From Agarophyton chilense (lineage: Eukaryota > Rhodophyta > Florideophyceae > Gracilariales > Gracilariaceae): DNA of 64,000 bases. The translations under genes and the position numbers were made by a program. The notes below the pieces were generated by a model. That model had not been told where the DNA came from. It was given only the letters and a program-made list of their open reading frames with translations, and did no database searches. Location of the stretch: contig JARGXX010000115.1 in assembly GCA_030374765.1 (NCBI GenBank), positions 930,001-994,000 on the forward strand, in the 5' to 3' direction. Below, piece by piece: positions 12,468 to 21,828 of the stretch. Numbering within the stretch: the stretch's first letter is position 1; each line of letters starts with the position of its first letter.

Positions 12468-13120
12468 GTAAGAAAAAACCACAGTAGCATAGAGTGCGCT
12501 CTTGGCTAGTTTCAGAACCACCAAAGAGCCCTAGTAAAGAACACGCGGAAGAGAGGCATCAAGATCTCTCTGAAGTCAGCGATTCTGTTCAGACAGATGT
12601 ATGCGGCAAGGGTAGACGAAGTCAATAAATTAGTTGTATTGAAATAGGAGTAATAGACGGAAAGAGATTGGGTGTTGCCATACTCATGGCGTGGAATACG
12701 TGATGGTGGTGCATATTATGGGGTAGCGCTCTGCAGTTGGCGCCAAATTACCTCGTTCAGAGCTTCAATATTCTAGGCTACCGTACAGCTACTTTTTTTG
12801 TCCGTTGAAAGCACATTTTCTACGAAAATTCTTTCGTGTATCGGGTGGAACTCCAGAACTTAAGGACAGGTGTCTTAAATATACTCGATCTGAAAAGGTT
12901 ACCACGAAATTTACGTCTCTGTAATTCAGAGATTACGTTCAGGCATTTGTGACTAAATTTTGACAGAAACATTATCACAATTGGCAAACATTTTGAGATC
13001 GTAAAAAATAAAAAGTATTCTTTACGCCCTCTCCAGTTCTGGAATACTTCTGAGTATAACAATTCAACAAACATTTACGTTTTGCCCTCATCCTCTCCTG
13101 TTTCCAATTGAACCGACGTC
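12468..13120. other. No gene between solo LTR and transposon
   Basis: About 650 bp with only short frames and no recognisable motif. The left end of the Harbinger-type transposon must lie somewhere here, but I could not see its terminal inverted repeat. Confidence 0.4.
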
Positions 13121-13475
13121 ATGAGCGGGCGACGTCAAAAAGACCATTCGAGTACCCTCGTAGAACGCTGGATATTGTGCTGGCGTGCCGCAATTGATTG
13201 TTTGGTCTGGCATCTACAATTAAGTAGATCGGAAAGCACTTCTCGTCTCCTCACTATTTCTGCAGCCCGTACTATGGTCTACCGAGCTGAGCTGGCGCGT
13301 TGCTTGCATCCTTCCAGCCATGTTCATGTGTTTTCGTTCGACTTTACTTTTGAGGGTCTAGTGGATGCTACATGTCTGTCACTCTTTCCATTTGAGAGGG
13401 CAATTATTCCAAAGACGATTTAAGCTTTCAGTTGGCAAAACGAGCACACACAACGTAACAGTTACACAGCAAGTC

Positions 13476-14371
13476 TGAAGGACAATGCCCTTCAAGGGGG
13501 TTTCTTCGCAGGACTTAGAGAGTTCGCTCGCTTGAGGACTAGCTTGGGCTATGACAAGCTATACCGCTATTGCGTGCTGACGGCCGGTTAGGACTGGAAG
13601 TGCACACTGGTGGAACACGTGGACTGCACGGATGCCGACGCTCGAGTGCGAGGCGTGCCACACGTGGCCCGGATTTTACCTAATGGTTAGTATTATTTAG
13701 TATTATTTAGTATTATTTAGTATTTATTTAGCTACGCTATCACTATGTAGTGTCTATTTTTCGGGCGCGAGCCCACTGTAAGGGGCCGCGCGCCAGGCTA
13801 TGTAGGAGGTTGAGCACTGCTTCCCAGTAAATACTCTCTTGGGAGACCAAGGAGGGAGTCTCGGCTCTGAACTTTTCGCCTTCGGCGCGTCTTCACCGCA
13901 TACTGCGTGAACGCCCGTCGCACGTTAGTTCATCCACCCTACTTTCGACCAGAGTGCTACCACCACTGTGGGTTCATATTTAATCGCCAAAACTTGTCGT
14001 AGTTTGGCCCCTGTATAGGGTTTCGCCCCCGTTTTTCTCTTGTTCTCCTTTTTGGCTCTCGTGAGTGGCCGCCTCACTCACCTCGCTCGTCCACCTCATA
14101 CGAGCGTTTCCTCGCTTCTTCTCCGATAATCGCCGTGATACCGCTCCGCAAAGGATTGATCACACCTCGGACTGTGCCGTGCTCACCTAAACACTCTAGG
14201 TATATCCCGCCGTATTGGCCCCGGTCTTAAACCCGACTTCGTAGTGCCTTTCCAGAGTGGCTCTGTTTCTGTGCTCCGCTGGGACGCGTCTCCTCCGCCT
14301 GAGGTGTGTCTCCCAAGAGAGGAAGATCCCAAATGTCTTCGTGGTATCTCCGCTCCAAGCGTTGTCCTACA
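13476..14371 (+). repeat. Solo LTR with perfect target duplication
   Basis: This 896-bp LTR starts TGAAGGACAA and ends TTGTCCTACA, so its ends are near-perfect inverted repeats (9 of 10). It is flanked by AAGTC on both sides (13471-13475 and 14372-14376). No primer-binding site follows, so it is a solo LTR left by recombination. It is related to the minus-strand LTR at 55020-55474 (clear along about 455 bp) and more distantly to the 5' LTR at 55475-56340. It carries a short tandem array of TTAGTATTAT at about 13685-13730. Confidence 0.9.
13685..13730 (+). repeat. 10-bp tandem array inside the solo LTR
   Basis: Roughly four copies of TTAGTATTAT-like units follow one another within the 5' part (U3) of the solo LTR. 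It is probably replication slippage in an AT-rich promoter-like segment. Confidence 0.8.
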
Positions 14372-15486
14372 AAGTCCACTGCTAGTTACATGAATTCTAC
14401 TACGGAGATTGGCGACTCCAGAAAGGTGGCGCGATATCGAGATTCGGTTTGGGAAACATGCCGCACAACTATCCGAAATTTTTTGGGAAGGGATCGAGGT
14501 GATTTCGGAATCGCGAGAACACCTAGTCATGGGAAAGATGAGTTCGATTTTTATACAGACCCGACAGTCTCTTTATGCAGCGTCAGTGCAAGAGATAATT
14601 CATGGGTTGTTAAAAATAGTTGGCTTTATAGATGGAACCGTTATTGCGATCGCGAGACCTTCGCGTGATGCAGTCCAGCATGTTGCATACAATGGCCATA
14701 AGCGCAAACATACTCTCAAGTTTCAAATTGTTACAGTACCTGACGGTTTGCTTTTGCATGCGGCTGGTCCTATTCAGAGCCGTTGTCACGATCGCACGCT
14801 TTATGTTGGGAGCAGTTTGGAAGAAGCGCTGGAAAAATTACTGTTCATTGATGGGATCCAATACGCCCTCTATGGCGATAGCGGGTATAGAAGGCGCTCA
14901 TTTCTTGAGGTTTCGTATCAGGGTGCACATTTGGCACCGCCACGGTCTGCTCTCAATGCGGCTATTTCAAGATCGCGTTTCACCGTTGAGTGGTTCTTCA
15001 AAGAGGTTAAGCTTTACTCATATATTGTGGAATTAAAGCACAACATGCGTACCGGTGAATCCCCAGTCGGCGCCCTCTATCTTGCTGCTTTACTATTTAC
15101 TAACTTCCGAAACTGTGTTCACCCTAGTCCTATTTTGCAGTACTTCAAATTTACGCCACCATCCTTTGAAACCTACATGCACCACAAAGACTTGTGAGTC
15201 TTTCAGTAAAATTCATTCGTGCTTTGTCCTACTTCTTTCCGAATGCTTCCATCAAAAGTGTGAACTTCTCTAATTCAAGAGCGTCATGTGTCTCACGTTT
15301 TTATCTTCTCAACGCCCTCTCCTTCTCTTTGTCTGCCACATCTATTGCAATTTGTTCCCGCTCGAATTACAACCTCTCTTTTTCCATTTGAACTCTAGCC
15401 AGGTTTCCATCATTGATGTCATTCCCAAACATGGCCATATCATCTCTTTCAAAGTCAACAGATCGGTGCGCGACACGTCGGCGCTT

Positions 15487-16066
15487 TTAACGAGAAATCT
15501 TCACGTCTGAACACAGCTCTCCCTCTCCATCATTGATATCACCGGATGGACTGGCACTGACCCTTCGAAAGAGAGACTGTGCAACAAGCGCTCTTCCAAT
15601 CTGCTCCTTTTCAGCGGCACGTTGCTTTTGAGCCTCCTTCGATGCACGGCATTCACGTTCTAGATCATCGCGTGCCTCTCTCATCGCTCCCAGAAGCTCA
15701 TCGAGCTCACAGATCTCGCCCCACTAGCCCCCACTCATGAAAACCGCATCTCGGGTGCATTACGCTTTTGAAAAGCGTATTGAATCTTTCTATAACGATC
15801 CTGCATTGCCTTCGACGTTACGGTAATGGACAAAAGTCCGGTCCGGTTCGCCTACTCCGCGGCTTCGCCAAATTCTTTGTTGATCTAACAATACCCTGCA
15901 ACATGGGCTCTTTCAGCAATGATCTCTATGGCGAAGACCGATTTATCGACGGCACTGAACTTGGTGCGCCAGGGCTTTGGTTCGGCGAGAGGCAGCTGAC
16001 GTACACGAAGCAAAGAGCGGGTATTTTGGGCGCAAACAATTGTTAGAGCTTCAGTATTGATGTGTG
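15487..16066 (-). pseudogene. Myb/SANT-like second gene of the Harbinger element
   Basis: Reading the minus strand from about 16066, a Trp-containing Myb/SANT-like stretch (WRTKFSAVDKSVFAIEII, then AERAHVAGYC) is followed by KAMQDRYRKI. A highly charged coiled coil (about 15487-15690, RDDLERECRASKEAQKQR and onward) comes next. PIF/Harbinger elements encode such a Myb-like partner that binds the transposase. Two in-frame stops and one frameshift interrupt it. The identification rests on pattern and position, so the family assignment is moderate. Confidence 0.5.
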
Positions 16067-17652
16067 TAGCTGGAGCTGTGCGATTGGTAGTAGAGCTCAC
16101 ACGAATACGCTCAGTCTCGAGATCATTATCAAGGGATGAAACAGAGGAAGGAATATCTGCAGAGATTTTGCTGGTTCACGGGAATTCCTTTCATACAGAA
16201 TTCCGAACGTCGTTTGAAGCCGGCAAAAAAGACGAGAGGCGGAGCTCGAGAAAGTGAAAGCCAGGTTGGTTTGAGTTTTGATGAAGATACGGGCCACAAA
16301 AATAAAATAACATGCAGTTTGAGGGATACAGAGCTCAACTTTGAAATTATTCTGCAGACCAGTTGGTGCGGAAGAAATCGGAATAAGTTTAAATGGTTGA
16401 GGAGATATTTGGACTAGATTGATATTGACCCTGGGCAGAATTTCAGCCAAAAACATCGCCGGGGTGCGATGTAACTCAAATCCGTCAACCGCAAATACAG
16501 AGGGAACGGGTGTGGGTGCAAGTGTCATGTCTGGTCGAGAGGGAAAAGAGGCAAAAGGTTATGACTAATAAGATTTGTGAGCGCACAAAGGCGGCGGTGG
16601 GACGTGATTTGTGGTGATAGAACAGAATTAGAAGTAAAATGGGTGTATTTTGTGTATGTGGCCAACAGAGGTACGTATGGCGAGGAACTGAGTGGCTGTA
16701 GGATGGTTCAACAGGTCGTTGAGATCGCCGTGGAAAGCGATGGAGAGGCAGACATTAAAAAAGAAGTAATGGGAGCGTGATATACTCAGCGATTGTACCA
16801 AGGATGGAGGCAGTGGCGGATGGGATTAGAGCGGAGAGTGCTGGAGGAGTAGATCGGAGGAGGCAGTCCGATCAAAGTAGATCGGTGGATGCAAAAGGAG
16901 TAAATAGGAAGATGCTGGCGAAGTAGATTGAGAGATGTAGAATGATGGGAGCAGATCGGTGGATGCAGGCAGAGTGGATCGGAGGATGCTGGCGGAGTAG
17001 AACGGAGGATGCAGGAAGGGGAATGAGGATTGTAAATGATGGAGCTGGGAGGGGAATGGATCTGGACGGTGACCATGTTTCATTACATTTCGTCACAACG
17101 TTTTTATACTTTTCACCACGTGTTCAATTTGTAGTCCCAACCTAGTCACAAGTGAACGAAAAGTGACGGGCGTAAACTCCCTAATATCTCAAATCAGCCT
17201 GGATTGTTTATACGGGTTGCAGCATCATTGAAAAATGCAACAGAAATAATTGCAAGAATTAGCAGGAAAAATTGAGCACCAAATGGGGGCAACCAAAAAG
17301 CAGGATAATTCAATCAAGTCGCTGACAGCGCGCTATGTGGTGTATTTGGAGCCATGCTGAGCCTCTCTCGTCCAGCTTCATTCGCAATAACACCTCAGAT
17401 ACGTCCGTGTTGCTGGCACTAGCCGATACATCTGTTTCTTCAACGCCGTCCAGACGTCTCCGCGTGACTTTGGTTCCTAGTTACTCTTGCCTTTAAACCG
17501 CCACGCTTCCATCGTTCCACCCGAGGTGCACTCCACCTATCTTGAGCGTCGCACGCAAGCATCCTTTCCCCGTATTCTTCTTTTACTTAGCTGCCACAGC
17601 ACGTCAACTGAATCGAGCTCTGCTGAGACCAACCTCTTGAGTACCGCTCGCA
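16067..17652. other. Intergenic with a degenerate minisatellite
   Basis: No gene is recognised. The middle part is purine-rich on the plus strand and holds a degenerate tandem repeat (about 16820-17050). The last few hundred bases should contain the promoter and 5' UTR of the epsin-like gene. Confidence 0.5.
16820..17050 (+). repeat. Degenerate minisatellite
   Basis: Units resembling GGAGGATGCTGGCGGAGTAG (about 23-36 bp with variable spacers) recur roughly eight times with much variation. Long minus-strand frames across it read as repetitive Pro/Ser/His/Ile peptides and are not genes. Confidence 0.65.
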
Positions 17653-18849
17653 ATGGACGAGATATCGCGTAAAATACGAAACATAGACTGGAAGTCTCTG
17701 CAAAAGTCTGCGCGGAAAGTTCAGGCCTCCACGGCCTCTGCGCTGAAGGACATGGTTATGACGGACCTCGAAAACAAAACGCGCTCTGCTACTGCAGACA
17801 CTGCATGGGGAGCTTCTGTCACAGACCTGCATCAAATAGCTGGCGGAACGTACAACCCCCAGGACTACGCTCTGATCATGTCAATTATTTGGCAGCGTCT
17901 CGGCAGTTCGCGCTGGAGGTGTGTGTATAAGGGTCTCGAGGTCTTGAAATACGTTGTCATGCACGGCAGCTCACGCTGCCTAACCGAGGCTCGAGGTGCT
18001 ATAACTCACCTAGAAGCCCTGCGCGCATACCGCAAGGTTGCAGATGGAAGAGATGTTGGGGAAGGTGTGCGGAACAGAGCCGCTTTGCTGTGTGACATGC
18101 TTTCAGATGATGAGTTGCTCGAGTCAGAGCGCGACAAGAGCCGCGAAATACGTGCCAAGATTGAAGCGGGAGGAGCTGGAGGCTCTGTCAGTAGCGAACA
18201 ATATCGCTTTGGGACTCACATGAACACTGCTGATTCCACGGTTATAGCGACTGGCACAGCCACATTCAAAGGCTACGGTGACGATGGCGCATACGATGAA
18301 GAGCCTGCTGGAGCGTTCAGTACGCTACGCATTGAAGACAAGAAACAAGTTGACCTTCTTGGCGATAGCGACGACCAGACCAACAGACCTGCCGATGGTC
18401 TCGGAGGCGATGACGACGAATTCGATCCGCGTGGCGCAGGGAATCCCACGCAAACAGACGCGGAGCAAGAAGACGATCTACTTGCACTCGCGCTTTCAGG
18501 ACCGGATGTCGCACCCCCGCCAGCCCTGTCTTCGTCAAATGGCGCCATGAAGACCTCGGAACTCATACAACAGCTCGCCGCCCAAAAGTCAAGCGCATTA
18601 GTGCCAGTGCAACACACGCACCAACCGAGTGACACCAGCGCTTTCAGCCCTCCTACCCAAACTTTGAACACACCAGGCGTACAACACGCGACAAGTCCTG
18701 GGTTTGCTGCGTTTAATGGGTTTGGGGCTGGCGTAGCGTCACCTGAAGCAAAAGGGCCCGCGTCGATCCCCGTCAGATTGCAAAGAAAGGAAGAGGCAGA
18801 TCCATTCGGAGACTTATTGGATACAGCGAAAAAGAGTGGAGTGGTATGA
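17653..18849 (+). CDS. ENTH-domain epsin-like clathrin adaptor
   Basis: The 398-residue protein should help bend membranes and recruit clathrin and cargo at the plasma membrane, Golgi or endosomes. Residues about 15-160 form an ENTH domain: the stretch with NPQDYALIMSIIWQRL, WRCVYKGLEVLKYVVMHGS and VRNRAALLCDMLSDDE matches epsins, and the basic N-terminal helix (RKIRNIDWKSLQKSARK) fits phosphoinositide binding. The rest is low-complexity and acidic with short adaptor-type motifs, including DPF in DPFGDLL near the C-terminus and DDLLALAL. The start is the first ATG of the frame, preceded by a pyrimidine-rich leader. No ubiquitin-interacting motif is evident. It could equally be an epsinR-type Golgi adaptor. 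Family assignment is firm, compartment open. Confidence 0.9.
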   Translation: MDEISRKIRNIDWKSLQKSARKVQASTASALKDMVMTDLENKTRSATADTAWGASVTDLHQIAGGTYNPQDYALIMSIIWQRLGSSRWRCVYKGLEVLKYVVMHGSSRCLTEARGAITHLEALRAYRKVADGRDVGEGVRNRAALLCDMLSDDELLESERDKSREIRAKIEAGGAGGSVSSEQYRFGTHMNTADSTVIATGTATFKGYGDDGAYDEEPAGAFSTLRIEDKKQVDLLGDSDDQTNRPADGLGGDDDEFDPRGAGNPTQTDAEQEDDLLALALSGPDVAPPPALSSSNGAMKTSELIQQLAAQKSSALVPVQHTHQPSDTSAFSPPTQTLNTPGVQHATSPGFAAFNGFGAGVASPEAKGPASIPVRLQRKEEADPFGDLLDTAKKSGVV

Positions 18850-19794
18850 AGGCTCGTGTGATATTTCAGGAGGATAGTTAGGAATAGTAAAGACCATCTG
18901 ATTGAGTTCTGAACTAATCTTTGCAACAAAGCCATCGCAGAGAGTTTTGGTTCGGAGATATCTTGAGGCACCCAAGCTCCCAAGCGCTCGTTCCCCATTG
19001 CTCTTGAACTTGAGGAGTGGGCCCGAACGTTGCACTTTTCAAGATGGCAAATGCAGAAGGCCGAAGAAAGTGATGGCACAGCAGCAATGTGTGAAACTGT
19101 GCATGTTTACATCAAGTAGACTCTTACCACTGTTGACGAAGAAAATATTCTTCTTTCCTAAAACTCGATGAACAAAAGCGAAGATGTGAGCATCGGCAAG
19201 CTACGAACCCATTCGTGGAGCGCAAAGCTTTCATAGGAGTGGCGCTTTCGAAATTAAGGCGCGCTTCATCAGCGTTACAAACAGGTTTCTTGTCTTTGGT
19301 GATGTGAACCGTATATAATTCTTGTGATGCAAAAAGACGAAGCAGACGAGGCAGACGAGGCAGACGAGGCAGTCAAGTGCCTCCATTGTTTTCCAAAAAT
19401 TAGCCGACAATTGGTTATAATTCTGGATGAACACAGTTTCTTCCAGGCCCTAATTAAGATATCAACCCCTGAATCTTATCACAGGGCTGTGGCTACTAGT
19501 CTCATCTAAAGTAATTTCAAACACGATTGCTTAACCAAATAAAGAACCTTAGCAAACTAAGCGGTTTTGAGATCTATGGCCCTCAAAATCTGATCCAGCC
19601 AAAGCTCCCTCCTTTCGTAAATCTCAGTTTCTTTAACATTAGAGAAGAACCAAACTGAGAAATTCGGGACGGGATTGTGGCCACACTACCCCAAGAAACA
19701 AGATGCCTCGGAGGGTGATTTCCGTTTACGCTCCAATCGGTATATCAAGGTGGAAATGGTTATATATCACATTGTCAACAACAAAGACTGGCAG
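18850..19794. other. Intergenic between two convergent genes
   Basis: No gene is recognised in this 0.9-kb stretch. It must hold the two 3' ends. A small 9-bp tandem repeat (GCAGACGAG) lies at about 19338-19373. Confidence 0.6.
19338..19373 (+). repeat. 9-bp tandem repeat
   Basis: About four copies of GCAGACGAG occur head to tail in otherwise unremarkable intergenic DNA. Confidence 0.85.
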
Positions 19795-21327
19795 TCATCC
19801 GTGGAGTCTTTTGTCAAAATCATCAACAACCTCTCTTTGAACAGTGGTCTGATCCAAAAGATCTCTGTCGCTCGAGTAAACGACACTTCCAATTGAAGCT
19901 CCTTCTTTGATAGCGAACTGTTCAGCTGCGCGCATCTTTCGCCTGGTAGAGGAGTTGGGACGGGCCAATCTTTCCGCAGCCTTTTGACGAGCTGCATTCC
20001 TCTGTCGAATACCGGTATTGACACGTAATTGACGCATCCAACGAAACAGAGGCACGGCAATGAACGACGTAGCATAGGTGGCTAGCGCTGGGTAGACAGA
20101 CTTGATCAAGGAGATGAATGCGGCTGCGTCTGGCGTGACAGCGACGACAGTCGCCAGTTTTGCTCCAAGAGTGAGCACGCCCAGAACGTTTACAGCGCCC
20201 AAGCCCACTGTGAGCACGTTTTGAGCAGGCGTTGCGCGTGTAAGTGACAAAAGCTGCTCTTGTAAGGGGGATACAGCTCCAACAAACTCCACACTAGAAG
20301 TTCCGCTTCTGAGGAAATCCGGAAACACGTATATAATGTCGCCATCTTCCGTGACCTCTGGATGCCCATTGAAACGCTGAAGTACGGGAAGAATAAAACT
20401 TTCATCCACTACATTACCTTCAGAAAAAGTGGGGTCAAGATACGGGGCCAACTGCTCGGCAGTGACAGCACCCTTACTTGAGCGAATGACGGCTGCGATG
20501 GTACGGTATCTGCGGGACTCTATGTCTTCGTTCGGATTGCCGTCGCCGAAGACAAACGAGTAGACAGCCTCCAAAAAGGACATTTCATCCGGGTCCTTGA
20601 CGCGACGGTAACGGCTGGTGGCGCGCGAATACCAAATGATATCGAATATATCCGGAGCAAAGAAACGCACCGGCAGAAAGCCGGAGGAGCGTGACGAGCG
20701 TCGGTCATCTTCAGACGAGCTGGAGGCACTTGACAAGGCAGCAATGGCAACAAAGGTAACGACGATGCTGAGTATCAACAAGGCGCCAAACGCGAGGCGA
20801 AGCGCGGAGTACAAAGGAGGAAAGGCGGTTTGCCAAGCCATGCGCAGCTTTGCGCGGAACGAAGCGGCACGAAGCAAAGTACGCACGTTTGACGGGAAGC
20901 GATAAGCAAGATCGCCGGTGTCGGTGACATCAATCGGGGCGCGCGTGAGAGCGGCGAGCTTTGCGGCATAGGTGGCAGCATCTGCAACGGAGAGTCCGGA
21001 GCGGGCGGCGATATCAGGCACGGTCTGACGCAGCTGACGCGAGGCCTCGACGGCTCGCAGCACGACTTCGGGCACGTCTTGCAGGTTGGAGGTGTCGGAG
21101 AGCGCGGCGCGCGGGGCGCACGGGACGGGCGCAGGGCGACAAGGACAGGGAGAGCGGTTCCGACGCGGGATGCGCGGCGTGGTGGGGATGAAGGCGGTGC
21201 GGCGCGGCGCTGCAGTGCGGTGGAGGCGACTTGCTAGGGGTCGCGGCGAGAGGGACGGGGCGCTACGCACTGCGAGCGCGGCGTGCGACGGCGACGGCGC
21301 AGACGACACGAACGCGACGAGCATCAT
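19795..21327 (-). CDS. At5g03900-like plastid membrane protein
   Basis: The 510-residue protein belongs to a family conserved in chloroplasts and cyanobacteria, often labelled iron-sulfur cluster biosynthesis in plants although its function is not settled. Residues 1 to about 90 are rich in Ser, Pro, Ala and Arg and look like a plastid transit peptide. Then come a small helical domain (VPEVVLRAVEASRQLRQTV), a membrane segment (AFGALLILSIVVTFVAIAAL), the conserved FLEAVYSFVFGDGNPN motif, AEQLAPYLDPTF and FNGHPEVTEDGDIIYVFPDF, a second hydrophobic region and a basic C-terminal tail. The frame stays open a further 293 codons upstream, but that part overlaps the divergent CLC gene. I therefore start at the ATG pair at 21322-21327, which puts the transit peptide at the N-terminus. 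It shares a 0.5-kb promoter with CLC. Confidence 0.85.
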   Translation of the reverse strand: MMLVAFVSSAPSPSHAALAVRSAPSLSPRPLASRLHRTAAPRRTAFIPTTPRIPRRNRSPCPCRPAPVPCAPRAALSDTSNLQDVPEVVLRAVEASRQLRQTVPDIAARSGLSVADAATYAAKLAALTRAPIDVTDTGDLAYRFPSNVRTLLRAASFRAKLRMAWQTAFPPLYSALRLAFGALLILSIVVTFVAIAALSSASSSSEDDRRSSRSSGFLPVRFFAPDIFDIIWYSRATSRYRRVKDPDEMSFLEAVYSFVFGDGNPNEDIESRRYRTIAAVIRSSKGAVTAEQLAPYLDPTFSEGNVVDESFILPVLQRFNGHPEVTEDGDIIYVFPDFLRSGTSSVEFVGAVSPLQEQLLSLTRATPAQNVLTVGLGAVNVLGVLTLGAKLATVVAVTPDAAAFISLIKSVYPALATYATSFIAVPLFRWMRQLRVNTGIRQRNAARQKAAERLARPNSSTRRKMRAAEQFAIKEGASIGSVVYSSDRDLLDQTTVQREVVDDFDKRLHG

Positions 21328-21828
21328 AGCGGCGGCGGGAGGGGAGAGGGGGGTCGGGTTTGGGGATGCGGACGGGGGACGGGGTTGGGGCGGGGCGGGA
21401 AGCGTCTCCGGCGGAGGAGCGAAGCGAAGCGCCGCGCGGCGACGGTGAGCGCAGCGAGACGAGATGCAATTCCGCCCCTCCGCGCAGCGTGTGGTTGTGT
21501 AGCATAAATCACCCTTCACAGCTTTTCGCTGCGCGGCGCCGTGTGCGTTGTGGACCGCTCGTGACAGCGCCACGGATAGTCTCGAGCATCCCGTGGCCAC
21601 GCGGCCACGTGGCGCGCCCCATGCGCGGCTGCCCACGTGCACACCTCTGTGCAGCAGCACTTGCGGATCACGGCTGATAATGCACGCTGCACGTCGCCCT
21701 CGAGCTGACGTCAACGTCAAAGGCGGGCTTGCGGCTACCGCCCCTCCTCCGCCCCTCCTCCGCTTCCCCCTTCCCTTCCCCCTCCCCTCCCCCCTCCACC
21801 GCGTGAGCCCCACCCCCAAAGAGGCGTC
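21328..21828. promoter_or_regulatory. Shared divergent promoter, G-boxes and CRE-like site
   Basis: This 501-bp GC-rich gap lies between two divergent genes. It contains two CACGTG G-box cores (21606-21611 and 21634-21639) and one palindromic TGACGTCA (21706-21713), both classes bound by bZIP or bHLH factors. The side facing CLC is strongly pyrimidine-rich. Use of these sites is inferred. Confidence 0.45.

Larger units (their letters stand above)
13121..15197 (+). pseudogene. PIF/Harbinger transposase split by a solo LTR
   Basis: The downstream part carries the DDE catalytic core of the Tnp_4 superfamily: the first Asp in GFIDGT, the second in GDSGY and the Glu in VEWFFKEV. Just before it, the stretch RRLATPERWRDIE matches the helix-turn-helix-like segment before the catalytic domain in Harbinger proteins. 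The upstream part is the open frame 13121-13423. With the solo LTR and its duplicated 5 bp discounted, the two parts are in the same frame. Two in-frame stops remain, TAA at 13421-13423 and TGA at 14391-14393. The catalytic residues themselves look intact. This is a recently killed gene rather than an ancient relic. Confidence 0.75.
13121..16066. mobile_element. PIF/Harbinger-like DNA transposon, disrupted
   Basis: A DDE transposase gene on the plus strand (13121-15197) faces a Myb/SANT-like second gene on the minus strand (about 15487-16066). This two-gene, convergent layout is typical of autonomous PIF/Harbinger elements. The transposase is split by a solo LTR inserted at 13476-14371. Stop codons in the first part of the transposase, and stops plus a frameshift in the second gene, show that this copy is dead. 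The terminal inverted repeats and 3-bp target duplication expected for the family were not located, so the outer limits are approximate. Confidence 0.7.

Noticed and set aside
16786-17096. Minus-strand frames of Pro/Ser/His/Ile repeats
   Set aside because: They are translations of the degenerate minisatellite and appear in three frames at once.
18273-19079. 268-codon minus-strand frame opposite the epsin-like gene
   Set aside because: It is the antisense shadow of the low-complexity epsin tail.
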